Assembly: GCF_022201045.2 (NCBI RefSeq)
Contig: NC_068558.1
Location: 32,259,501 to 32,323,500 of the forward strand
Direction of reading: 5' to 3'
Source: Citrus sinensis
Taxonomy: Eukaryota > Streptophyta > Magnoliopsida > Sapindales > Rutaceae
Length of the DNA stretch: 64,000 nt
Part shown: one piece after another, positions 45,100-56,266 of the stretch
How the letters are laid out: every line of letters starts with the position of its first letter
How positions within the stretch are numbered: the first letter of the stretch is position 1
Notes under the pieces: generated by a model
The model's database searches: none
The model's input: only the letters and a program-made list of their open reading frames with translations
What the model was told of the DNA's origin: nothing
Position numbers and translations under genes: made by a program

Positions 45100-45475
45100 T
45101 TTTGGTTCGGAGAGTAGCTACTGCTGCCACCGACAGGTCGTTTACGAGTGAGTTGTCGGTTGAGTTCAGATCTGCGAGGGTGATTTATGAAAAAGAAAAA
45201 TGGAAAGAATGGATGCGAGATGAAAGTGAAAGAGAGTGGGTGTGTGAGGTGGGATGAGGGTGTGGGACAGTGCTTTTAACATGGGCTTGTTTCTGTTTTA
45301 TAATGGTTTTCAGGCGCACCCAACAACCCCGATTCCTGGAGACGAGGATATCAATTCCTACGTCAGTAACGTCACCCCTCATCGCCATTCGTAATTTAAT
45401 TTAAATAATATAGTAATATGCCAACATTTCCAAAAAATATATATATACACACACACCAAAAATTCTAATATTTAA
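45100..45475 (-). promoter_or_regulatory. MTHFR 5' UTR and upstream region
   Basis: On the minus strand the sequence upstream of the ATG is GA/CT-rich with ACTCAC and CTCTCTTTC words at 45200-45260, as in many plant leaders. It is followed by GC-rich sequence to about 45400, where the AT-rich transposon block begins. An AT/AC microsatellite lies at about 45437-45458. The transcription start could not be fixed. Confidence 0.4.
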
Positions 45476-45479
45476 GTTA

Positions 45480-46950
45480 CAAACTTACAACTTTAGTTCT
45501 ATCTCACTCATTTATTTGATGATTGTTTTTATAATTTGAGAAATTATTTACTTATTATTCAATAGATAAATGTCACGTCAATTAAGACTGAACTTAGGTT
45601 AAATATTAAAATATTTAACATTACTTTTAATTTATAGAATAATATTGAAGAATTCTAATATTTGTGTGTGTGTGTGTGTGTGTGTTTTTGGTGTGTTCCT
45701 TCTTTCTTTATTGAATAATAAATTTTAAAATTAATAAAATTATTATAATATTATTCAATGAATGAATGACATATTGACTGGTATCTAAATAATATGATAC
45801 TTAACATTAATGTGGAATTGTGCTCTCAACAATATTTAAGGCGCAATTACATGACTTTTTCTTATTTTTACAAAAATGTAGAATGTAGTCAATTTTTTTC
45901 TCCTAATATAAATTATATAGTGTGATTATTAGATTTTTGGGTTAGTCTCAATAAAATTTTAGAGTATATTTTAAATTTGTGTATTTAGAATCCCTTGGAC
46001 CCAAAAATAAATAGATAAAGTGGACTTATTACCATCAATTTGGACTGAAACTATATAAGAGTTAAGAAAGGTCAATATTTTTCAATTGTTACTAGGAATG
46101 GTAAGGCTAGGTTGGGAATGCCGTCCACTTCTGACTTGCTTCTTTCTTAATAATGGGGAACAAAGAATTTTCGACTACTTTGGGAAGGAAGGAATTTAGG
46201 GCTAGTTTGATTTGTGGTAGTTGACGAAATAAGTTGTTTATACTATACAGATGAAATAAATTGTTGATCGAAAAAGTAATTTTGTGGATGAAATAAAATA
46301 TATTGTTGTGGTAGGTATGCGTTCGAAAACAATATACATGTGTTTGATAAATTTTATTACAAAAATAATATTTTATCATATAACGACAAAATAAATATAA
46401 GTTTAAATTACTTTTAGTCATATACAATAGAACTTTTCTAAATTACTAGATAATTTTATAATCTCAATCAAATAATAGTGTTTGTGGATCCTGATTAGGA
46501 GCCAATATGGTAAATCTTTAATTCTATAAATTTATTAGATAATAAAATTTCAAAAAGACCTCATTTTCCTATAGGATGCAATTAGCAAATAAATTAATAA
46601 TTATTTATTTTAAAATAAAATACATATGATACGTCTGTGAGGATTTTGTAAAATAATTTTTCAATGTTGCTTGCTTCTTCTTGAAGTTGATTTTGACTTG
46701 AATCTCTTCTCTAATTTTCTGTAATGCTAAAAGAAGTTCGGGCATGATATTGTTACTTTGCAGTAAGAAATTTTTCATTGTCATTATCGTATTGCGTGCT
46801 TATTTTATTCGAAACGGACTCTTACAGTAGAACTATTATTTTTAGCTTCTTCCTCTTTATTATTTCTATTACATTCTCAATAATTTAATCATCTCTCAAA
46901 GTTACTATATTCTTTAATTACTACTTTTGCACTTCATAAATTACTTATTA
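45480..46950. repeat. Duplicated unit, part A, copy 1
   Basis: The first copy of a ~1.4 kb sequence whose second copy is 51180-53870. Shared anchors in the same order: AGACTGAAC at 45586, AATTTATAGAATAATA at 45630, TTTAGAATCC…TGGACCCAAAAATA at 45986, AGGTTGGGAATGCC at 46108, CTTCTGAC…CTTCTTTCTTAATAATGGGGAA near 46130, and TTGCTTCTTCTTGAAGTTGA near 46670. It includes a (TG)n tract at 45663-45685 that the other copy lacks. No coding function seen. Confidence 0.8.
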
Positions 46951-46988
46951 TGAGCATGATATTATCTTTATAAGTTAATAATTATTAA

Positions 46989-48676
46989 TTGGGGACGGAT
47001 GAGGAGCTTCCTAAAATTACGCTTAATTATACACTAATTTTAAGTTTTTAGAATAAAAGATTATCAACAGTCCGGATTTAATAGATTAATTGAGATTAAT
47101 CTTTTTGATTTTTATCATTAATCCACGCTTTCCCTCTCCTCGCATCCATCTTCTTCCCCAACGTTTTCTAATATCTTCCACTCTCTGTCACCAAGGACGT
47201 ACCTAGAAAATAATTTTAGTTGGGGCACATTCAACTTATAATATAAACCATGAATACAGGGCTATTAATTACCATTATCCCTTCAAGGTTTTGTGTTTTG
47301 AAAACAATATATGATGGTTTCATTACCGATACAATTATATACAATATTTTCATGTATACAACTAAAAAGAAAAAGAAAAAGAGGGAAAAAAAATAGAGAA
47401 ACTTTATGGTTTCATATTTTTTTAAGTATTACCTAGTTTTGTTAAATTTCTTTTGTCGTCATTTAGGTGTGGCTAATTCATATTTATAGAATCAAAACTA
47501 ATAAATTTTAGAAATTTGTTTGTTTTAATCAGGGTTAAATTTGAAATTCTTCAAAATTATCTCGGAAATTTTAACAATTTGATACTGAACTGGGGCGTTA
47601 TCATAAAATCAAAGTAATTACGTACTGGTTTAAAACTTCTCCTCAAATTATTCCAAAGCCGGCTGAAACCGTTGCCCCAATTGGTCGCACGCCACCAACA
47701 TTTTTCTCCTGGTTACCTCCGTTTTTCATCTCCTTTCTTGTTTTTTATTTTGTTATTTTATCTCTCTTAGAATTGGGCGGATTAGAAGATATTGATAGAT
47801 TTACTTTGAAATTTTATAATTTCAAGATTCAAAGATGTATGGCATGTATATTTAAGTTACAAAAAAAAAAAAAAGAAAAAAAAAATCAAAATTTCCCTTG
47901 CAATTTCCCTTGATTAAACAGAACATTACCTCCATTAACTCCATTTGTATTGGTCACATATACACCTGAATTTTTCTTTAATTGCAGTTTCATGGGGAAT
48001 AAATTTATATTTATATTTTCTATTTTTTTATTCAAAGACATTCTCAGTTGGGTAAAACTGCAAGAGGAATCAATTGATGAAAAACAAGATATGAAGAAAA
48101 AGAAAGTTAGAAGGAAAATAGATGGGAGAGAGGGAGCGGAAAAAAACATTGAAGAAAGATAATTGTTGGAGAGCAAGCCTCAAGAGGGATACTAATAATG
48201 TAGTTATTTAGTATGACTTATTTAATTGTTATAACTAATTATTTAATCTCATAAGTTTTTAATCAAAATTTTTATTGTTTTTTGTTTTTTTTAGTAGAGC
48301 TTTTGAAAATTAAATAAGCTATTTTGCCTCTACTAGTAAAAAATTAAATTTTGAGTTTTTAGGAGTACAATCTTATTTTATGTTTTTCATAATATAACTT
48401 AAAAAACTTGCATATCAAAGTAATTATGTAATTTTTAATAAAAGTTCTGATTGACAACTAAACAACTAAAATATTTTGGGTGAAAGCTTTACTCATAAAA
48501 GTTCTACTAACAAAAACTCTATTTAAATAAACTCTACCAGATGGAGCCTTAATTTATAATAAAATTTCATGCCATTAATATATTAAATCCTAACTGTTGA
48601 TAAGCTTTAAATCTAAAGGCATAGAACTTGTGTAAAATTAAGTGTAATTTTGAGGGATTCTCGATCAATTTCCTTA
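46989..48676. mobile_element. TIR element, ~1.7 kb, non-coding
   Basis: Left arm: AATTGGGGACGGATGAGGAG then CTAAAATTACGCTTAATTATACAC … GATTATCAACAGTCCGGATTTAATAGATTAAT (46989-47090). Right arm, reverse complemented: GAAATTGATCGAGAATCCCTCAAAATTACACTTAATTTTACAC … GCTTATCAACAGTTAGGATTTAATATATTAAT (48676 back to ~48580). About 95 bases pair. The inside is non-coding and probably hosts further insertions. Class unknown; no clear target duplication. Confidence 0.55.
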
Positions 48677-49284
48677 GAGTTGGACTATTGACACCCCTTG
48701 ATTAATCTCATAAAACTCCTGTTATATTACAATTACTTTTAAGGACAATATTAACTAGAATTAAACCATTTATATTTTCTTTCTCTCCTCATTTTTATTT
48801 TGCTTACACAATATAAACTTTTTTATTATCATTAAAATAATTTGAATTTAAGAAATAATACTCTAAGCCAAAACAAAATTCTTGTAATAAACATAACAAC
48901 TTAATTAAGATACAACATAAAGGAAAATTAAATTAAATAAAATTATATCCCATTGCAACTAATTTTTTAAGGATTCTCAAACTAATAGTTGAACCCAATG
49001 AACCCAAAATTTATAGGTAAGATAAAATTGTATTAAACCCATATAATATTCATTATTTTCTAAATATAATGTTTTTCTTACTTTTTCTTTAGAAATTAAA
49101 TAATAAAAAAGTTTGAAGAGAAGTATATAGATTTTAAGACTGAAAGAGTGAGAAAATTATTAGAAACTGAAAAAATTATAAATAAAAAGAGTGTTAATTA
49201 AAAAGGGTATTTTTGCTATTAAATGGAATATAATTAAAAAAGGGATTTCAATAGTATTCTGGAGGGGTGCTAATAGTCCGACTC
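48677..49284. mobile_element. MITE with GAGT(T/C)GGACTATT ends
   Basis: The left end GAGTTGGACTATTGACACCC and the right end, reverse complemented, GAGTCGGACTATTAGCACCC match at 17 of 20 positions. The 608 bp between are AT-rich and non-coding. It abuts the preceding TIR element exactly, which suggests either that it inserted at that element's edge or that both arms belong to one complex element. Confidence 0.6.
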
Positions 49285-50130
49285 ATTCCCTTGTTAATTT
49301 ATTAATAAATTAATCAATTACAAATTTATTGATATAATATTTGCTAAATTAATAGATTTTTCATAGTCTTAAGATTATTAATTTATTGAGGTTCTTCTGT
49401 ATTAGGATTAATAAAAGAATAAGACATAATTGTCTTTTTATTAAAATATTTAGTTTATATTAAAAATTTTAGAAAGAAGTGATGACTTATTAAATATACT
49501 GCTTAGAAAAAGCAACTCTTTGTCTACTTTCAAAAACTACTATCAAAATGTAGAAAATTATGAAATAAGTAACTTTAAAAAAATTTACCAAACACCATTT
49601 TTGTCAAACCTTATAAAATAAGCAGCTTATATCATTTCAACCCAATCTCAAATGAATCCTCAATTGATCTATTACTGTCTATTTTAGTCTTTTACATTAG
49701 ATTATATGCATAGTCAAATCAAGACCAATTAACTTTGTAATTCATAAAAAAATAATGATATAATCACAAACTATTGTATACAATTTTTTTTGTACAAATT
49801 AATATGGCATCAATTCATTGGTTGAATGAAAATACAAAATAATGAAAATAAATCACGTAGGCCAAAAGATATTTAATTTAACCAATTGTATCATGTCACA
49901 TCAGTTTGTATAAGATAAGTTTGTAAGTATATCATTACTCAAAATAAAAAGAAAGAAAAAGAAAGAGAAAAAGGTCAATTTTTAAGATCGTATCATTACA
50001 AATTTAACTAAATAACCTCTAAATGATTTTTTTTTAATGTAATGATACGAACTTAAAAATTCAAACAAATTTTTGATGATGTAATTTTTTTAAAAAGTTA
50101 GTCGACGTGGATATGATTCGGAGTGCAAGT

Positions 50131-50753
50131 AAGTGGCATTTGTTTTTTTGTCTGAAATCTGAATAGACCTGAATTAGTATGAATTCTGAATAAATCTGAA
50201 TGTCTGAATCTAAATAATATATTTATTTTTTCGTCTGAATATCAGAAAATAAGTATTACGTTGTTTGTTTTTTTCAACTTAAAAAGTTGAAAATATGTAC
50301 TTTTACATTTGTATCCTTATTAAATTTGAATGTCAAATAAATAATATATTAAATACAACAATATTTTAACATTTATAAGTAAAACTATATTCAAGTGAAT
50401 ACATAATTATTTTAGAATTTTAATATATAAAATATCATAAATTTCAAATTTTATCGTATATAATATAATAAAGAAAAAACATGGATATTTTTATGTGAGG
50501 TAAATGTCTATGGGTGAGTTTTAGGATAGACATGAAAAATAAATTATAAAGCAGGGATATTTTTGACATTAGCAAGTAATTGACTTAATTAAGGTTTCTC
50601 CATTAAGTAAAAAGCGAAAAAAATTGACTTATTTTATTAAGTCAAGATTATCTAAAAAGTCTCATTAAGTTATAAAAACAAACACTTTTAGTTAACTTAA
50701 TTAATTAAGTTAAGTCACTTTAAGTCATTAAGTTAAAAAAACAAACGCCACCT
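50131..50753. mobile_element. hAT-like MITE with (A/G)GTGGC(A/G)TTTGTTTTTTT ends
   Basis: The left end reads AAGTGGCATTTGTTTTTTTG. The right end, reverse complemented, reads AGGTGGCGTTTGTTTTTTTA and continues into AACTTAATGACTTAA repeats. Such 'GGTGGCGTTTGTTT' tips are widespread in plant hAT-type MITEs. 623 bp, non-coding. No clean 8 bp target duplication was seen. Confidence 0.6.
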
Positions 50754-50769
50754 AAATCATGCAATTATA

Positions 50770-51180
50770 AGAGATTTTTATTAGCTATGTGCTAAACAAT
50801 ATTCTCTGCATTAAAAGATCTTCAAAAATTCAAATCACATGAAATAATATTTCTTCAACTTAAACTATCTCAATTCTCAAACATGCTCGATATGATATAC
50901 CTTATTTTACATGAATATATATTTTGCGTCAAATCTAATCTTGGACTTTATCTTGTAATTTAAAAAAAATTACATCATCAAAATTTTGTTTGAATTTCTC
51001 CTTATCAAACCATACAAATCCATTCGTACAACATCGATACAATTTAATTCAATTGGATGTTAATATATTATTAAAAAAAGCATTGCAATAATTAAGAATG
51101 AAAATTTGATAATAAACACAAGACTTTTTTTCACCCGTACTTATCCAGTTACGTTGTGCTTATCTTCAAACTCAAAAGTA
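50770..51180. repeat. Duplicated unit, part B, copy 1
   Basis: Matches 53880-54245 in the same direction. Shared anchors: AAATTCAAATCACATGAAATAATAT, GCTCGATA(T/C)GATATA, CGTCAAATCTAATCTTGGA, ATCATCAAAA.TTTGTT, CATACAAATCCA(T/A)TCGT, and TAAACAC(A/G)A…TTATCCAGTTACGTTGTGCTT against TTGTCCAATTGCGTTTTGCTT. Identity is roughly 75-80% by eye. Confidence 0.75.
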
Positions 51181-51265
51181 TGAATTACAACTTGAGTTCT
51201 ATGTCACTGATGGCAAATTCCATAGTTTAAAAAATTACTTATTTATTATTTAATAGATGAATTTT

Positions 51266-52488
51266 GGGTAAAAACTCGTTTAATCTCTATATTTTAAAGC
51301 TAATGCTCGTTTAATCTTTTATTTTTAAAGGGTAAAAGCTCGTTTAGTCCATATATTTTGAGATTAGTGCTTATTTAGTCTCTATATTTTTTAACATGCT
51401 TCAAAACACCCATGCCTTTAAATTATTGACACCTATGCCGTTACTTTGTATTCCTTTTAGCTTACTTTTACAATATTACCCTTGTTACAATATTGTTTCT
51501 TTTTTGGACATTAATAATAAATAAAATTACCAATTTAATCCCAAAAATAAAATAAAAACAAAGAAAATATATATTAATCTTTGTCGAAATTATGTCAAAA
51601 AAATAAATATTCTAAAAACATTTAATTACTAATTTTTTGGACATTAATAAAAAAATTAATATATTAATTCCTCGTGGAGTATTCAAAAAAATTAATATTG
51701 ATTTTTTTGTTGTTTCTATTTTATTTTTTTTTGGGTTAAATTGATAATTTGATTTTTCTTGTTATTAATGTCCAATAAAGAAGAAATATTATTGTACGAG
51801 GGTAATATTGTAAAAGTAAGTTAAAAAGAATAAAAAATAACAGTAAGGGTGTCAATACTTAACAGTAAGGATATTTTAAGGTATTTTTAAAAATATATGG
51901 ACTAAATAGGTACTAATATCAAAATATAAGGACTAAACGAGATTTTACCTATTTTTAAAAATGCCTCAAAATATATCTGCAGTTAAATTATTAACATCTC
52001 TGTTTTTTTTTTTTTGCTTGCTTTTACAGTATTACTCTTTTACAATAATGTTGATTCTTTTAGACATTAATAAAAAAATAAATTACCAATTTAATCCCAA
52101 AAAAATATATATTAATTTTTATGGAACACTCAGCTAAAGAGTTAATATATTAATTTTTGTCTTAGTGTCCAAAAAAATTGGTAATTTAATTTTTTCTATA
52201 GTATTAATTTTTTGACAAACATAAGCATTCACAAAAATTAATATATATTATTTTTATTTTATTTTTAAGATTAAATTAGTATTTTAATTTTTTTTCATTA
52301 ATGTCCAAGAAAAAGAAACGTTATTATAAAAGGATAATATTGTAAGAACAAGTCAAGAGGAATAAAAAAAAAATAATGGTAGTGATGTCAACGGTTTAAC
52401 AATTGAGATGTTTTGAGGTACTTTGAACAATATAAGGACTAAGCGGACACTAACCTAAAAACATAAGAATTAAATAAGTTTTTACCTA
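51266..52488. mobile_element. Outer MULE-like long-TIR element, itself interrupted
   Basis: It begins GGGTAAAAACTCGTTTAATC and ends, reverse complemented, TAGGTAAAAACTTATTTAAT. The 9-mer ATGAATTTT flanks both sides (51257-51265 and 52489-52497). Without the nested element the host element is ~590 bp and nearly palindromic. The 9 bp target duplication and long TIRs fit the Mutator (MULE) type. No transposase. Confidence 0.8.
51330..51950. mobile_element. Inner MULE-like element nested in the outer one
   Basis: It begins GGGTAAAAGCTCGTTTAGTC and ends, reverse complemented, AGGTAAAATCTCGTTTAGTC. The TIRs extend at least 70 bases (…ATTAGTGCTTATTTAGTC… against …ATTAGTACCTATTTAGTC…). The 9-mer ATTTTTAAA flanks both sides (51321-51329 and 51951-51959). 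621 bp. It shares its tips and inner text (TTGGACATTAATAA…ATTACCAATTTAATCCC) with the outer element, so the two are the same family. Confidence 0.85.
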
Positions 52489-53879
52489 ATGAATTTTACA
52501 TCAATTGAGACTGAACCTAGAATTTAAATGTTAGGATGCTTAGCATTACTCTTAATTTATAGAATAATACAAAGAAATTTAACATTTGTGTCCTTTTTTT
52601 ATGTCATTCATTCATTATTGAATAATAAATTTTTAAAAAGTTACTATTATATTATTTAATAAATGAATGACGTATCAATTGAGAGCAAAAAATGGAGATA
52701 TTTAGCTATAACGTGGGATTCTGCTCTCAATAATACTCAGGGTGCAATTATGGGGCTTTTTCTTCTTTTTACAAAAATATAGAATACAGCCAAATTTTTT
52801 TACCTTTATAAACTATATAGTGAGATTAATAAATATTTGGGTTGGTCCCTACAAAAATTTAAATGTATGTATTTAGAATCCACATGGACCCAAAAATACA
52901 TAAATAAAGTGGAGTTATTACGATTAACTTGGACTTGCTGGAATGAAGGTAATAGATATTTCGTAAACCATAGATGAGTTATGAAAGGTCAAAATTTTAT
53001 AATTGTGTATAGGAATTGTACGGCCAGGTTGGGAATGCCATCCAATTCTGACGTACTTCTTTCTTTAATAATGGGGAAGAAAGAATCTTCATTACTTTCC
53101 AAAGAAGGGAACTTAAAGGTCAGTTGGAGATTGTGGCTGCTCATAAAATATGTTGATTATGTTACGTGAATAAAATAAATTGTTGATTAAAAAATAGTTT
53201 TATGGATGAAATAAATTATATTGTTGTGATGATATCTGTGAATTTGAAAAGTAAAATATATGCGTTTAATACATTTTATTGAGAAAATGTTGTTTTATTA
53301 TATAATGACCAAAATATTATTATATATAGTATAATCTCGTTAAATTAATACTCGATAATTTGATAATATCGATTAAATAACAGTTTTCATAGATCTTGAT
53401 TGGGGCCCAACAAGTTAAATTTTTAATTGGATAATTTATTAAATAATAAATTTTCAAAAAAAACTTCATTTTTCTATAGGATGCAAATAGTAAATAAATT
53501 AGTAATTATTTTAAAACTAAATACATATGATATGTCTATGAGGCTTTGTAAAATAAGTTTTCAATGTCACTTGCTTCTTTTTGAAGTTGAGACTTGAATT
53601 TTTTCTCTAATTTTCGGTAATGCCGAAAGAAGTTTCGGCATCATATTGTCACTTTGCAATAAGAAGTTATTTGATGTCACTATTGTATTTAGTGCATCTT
53701 TTTACAAGCGGGCTGCATAGTTGAATTGTTCTTTTTAGTTTCTTCCTCTTTATCTTTTCTAATACACTTTTAATAATTCGATCGTCACTCAAAATTATAA
53801 TCGTATCGTGCAATTTGATAGAATCACTATATTCTTTAATTACTATCTTTACACTTCATTTGGAGTGAAGTCTTGTATA

Positions 53880-54245
53880 GCTGGCGCAAATCCGTAGAAG
53901 ATTTTGCTTCCTATATAGACTAAATGTTGATATTCAAAAGTTCAAATTACATGAAATAATATACTTCTACTTGAAACTATCCCTTGCACGCTCGATACGA
54001 TATATTTTATTTTTTATAAGTCTTTTACGTCAAATCTAATCTTGGAGTTTCTTATAAATCTAGTAATTTTCTTTTAAAAAATTATATCATCAAAAATTTG
54101 TTCAAATTTCCCATTTTCAAAGCATACAAATCCAATCGTCACATTGATAGAATACAATGCAATTTTGATAGTAAACACGATGACTCATATTTATTTATTT
54201 TTTTCGCATTCACTTGTCCAATTGCGTTTTGCTTGATCAACTTTA
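53880..54245. repeat. Duplicated unit, part B, copy 2
   Basis: The second copy of part B, directly after part A copy 2. It ends near GCGTTTTGCTTGATCAACTTT; after that the sequence stops resembling part A, so the array ends here. Confidence 0.75.
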
Positions 54246-56266
54246 CACCATTTTAGACTGTAACTTTATTCTGATCGTGGATTGGTTGCTTGGTACCAAC
54301 TTGTCACCACCCAACTCTACTCTACTCCTACCACCCATCCGCCATCGTAGAAAATCGCAGACTTGGATTTGGGTTCGGGTTGGTAAGGTGGTCCCCACCC
54401 ACACCAACCCAACCCTCTCCTCGCCGATTTAATCGTTTAACCAACACTCTTCTTAACGCCGTCCAATATCTAAATCCCACTCCGCTACACCTACACGTTC
54501 ATTATTATTATTATTATTATTTAGGTAAATACTTTAACATAAAACAACAAAAATAAAAATAATAAACTAAAGATACATCATGTTGTGACCAATAAATACT
54601 CCATGATCGACATGCCATATCCCTCTAATCTGGACGCTATCAACGGTCAAATGTTATTTACTTTTATGAATTTTATGATCATCCCGTAGTGCATAAGTTA
54701 TGGGCGTACAATATCATAGTTGGACCCCACACAACAACTCCGTATCTTTAGATATGCAAACCAGAGGGAAAAAAACCATGAAAAATCTCTGAGATTAAAA
54801 ATAAAAGAAAATTATCTCTGCATCATATTTAATTACTATTTTTATTTTTATTTTTTCTATACATCACCTATATTTTCAAATTTATATTAATTATTATATC
54901 ACTAGCACTTTTAGAATATGTTAAACTCATAATTGTGTTAAATGACCATTTTATCATTTAAAACATTAAAAAAAAAAACCTTCATCTGACTTTCCTGTAT
55001 ATCTGCAGTCATGCTTCTTTTGTAATTATAAACTTTATTATTTTTCCAAGTTTCAAAGGATAAAATAATCTTTTAATACATTTAAAGATGAAATAATCAT
55101 TTTGCTTTGATTATTTAACACATTTTAATGACGTTAGTGATAAAGTGATTGACTATTAGGAATTTGAAAATATAAGTGCTGCACGTTAAAAAATTTTAAT
55201 AATTAGATGCAGAAATGACAAAATAAAGATAGTGTTGTGATAATTTTCCAAGAAAAAGTAAATAAATAGAGTGTCGCGTTGATTGTTTATGGCTGCGCAC
55301 ACGTAGTCTGTTGCGGACGCAATGTGCTTGCAAAAAACCAGCAACATGCGTTGGGGCCACAACAGAAACCAATATAGAGACGAGAGTTACCAGATCACAT
55401 GTTCAATGTTAGGCCCCAGACACCACACCGATCTTCAACTTGCTGCAACATCTAAAATTAAAGAATTTTCTAGCAAGAATGAATGCAACAGTTGAAATGT
55501 TCCAAAAGGTTTTTACAGGAAAAAATTACATTTGATACAACATTTGTTATGAATCCTATGCAAGGAAGATGGCTCCTTGTTTACAAGAAAAGCTCATACT
55601 TCTGGTACAACAACAATGTGGTCTCCAGAACCATTTGTATGAACTTGATTGAATCTTTTTTCTACGACTGTAATTCCGCACAGCTAACTAACCAGTTACC
55701 AATTTTGGTTACTGCTACCTGAATATGATTGATGTACTCAGTTTTATATCAACTGACCACAATAATCAAGATAAATGACAAAAAAAAAATCCAACTAAAA
55801 TTCCAAGAAAAGGCAAGATGCAAAAAAGAGTAACACAATGTAAAGTAGTTTGAAGCAGGCATAAAAGTGACTAATATGAGCTAAAATTAATGAAATCATA
55901 ATCATGCCCCTCTAATGAATAAGGAAAGAGAAGCAGCCATCATGACCATTTTTACATAGACAATGACCCTCTCACTACCTCATGTTTCTCAGAGTCTACA
56001 ATATAATCAGAAGCTCATGTCTCATTCAAACTACATATTGAAATTCTCTCATACTTCTCAACAAATTCCTAAGCAGATTACAGCAGATTTCAAGATCAGA
56101 ACTTTCTTAAAGCCAATAACAAAAGTTCACTAACTAACCGCTCTAATTCAAACACAAAATGTCTACAAAATGTCAATTGAAGCACTGATAATTGGATAAT
56201 ATGGTCAGAAGAAGAATGTATATCGTTCATTGAAAGAGAAAGTTGTACTTACTCCTCAGAGTGACA
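54246..56266. other. Intergenic DNA and ASHH3/4 3' region
   Basis: An (ATT)n tract lies at about 54501-54524. A GC-richer patch at 54290-54440 has open frames without recognised domains. The right part (from about 55450) is probably the 3' UTR and downstream DNA of the minus-strand methyltransferase gene. No other gene is supported. Confidence 0.5.
54805..55215. repeat. Imperfect inverted repeat, MITE-like
   Basis: Left arm: CTGCATCATATTTAATTAC … CACCTATATTTTCAAATT … TATCACTAGCA … GTGTTAAATGA. Right arm, reverse complemented: CTGCATCTAATTATTAAAA … GCACTTATATTTTCAAATT … TATCACTAACG … GTGTTAAATAA. The two match in order over ~150 bases with many gaps. Exact ends were not resolved. Confidence 0.5.

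Larger units (their letters stand above)
46951..50769. other. Transposon-rich insert separating parts A and B of copy 1
   Basis: In copy 2 parts A and B are nearly adjacent, so these ~3.8 kb are extra here. They contain at least three inverted-repeat elements (listed separately) and decayed AT-rich DNA, including a copy of the 'TTACCAAACACCATTTTT' repeat at about 49580-49640. There is no recognisable transposase or host gene. 47886-48176 holds short open frames on both strands that look fortuitous. Confidence 0.55.
51181..53870. repeat. Duplicated unit, part A, copy 2 (interrupted)
   Basis: The second copy of part A. It starts ACAACTTGAGTTCTATGTCACT (against ACAACTTTAGTTCTATCTCACT in copy 1) and ends near TATTCTTTAATTACTA.CTTT.CACTTCAT. 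A 1.23 kb transposon with its target duplication (51266-52497) interrupts it; taking that out restores colinearity with copy 1 (AATAGATGAATTTTACATCAATT against AATAGATAAATGTCACGTCAATT). Confidence 0.8.

Noticed and set aside
44752-45257. Overlapping open frames of up to 121 codons on the plus strand opposite MTHFR exon 1
   Set aside because: They are shadows of a GC-rich coding exon on the other strand; no recognised domain and no plausible splice or promoter context.
48677-49284. Flanks TTTCCTTA / ATTCCCTT considered as a target duplication
   Set aside because: The match is too poor to claim.
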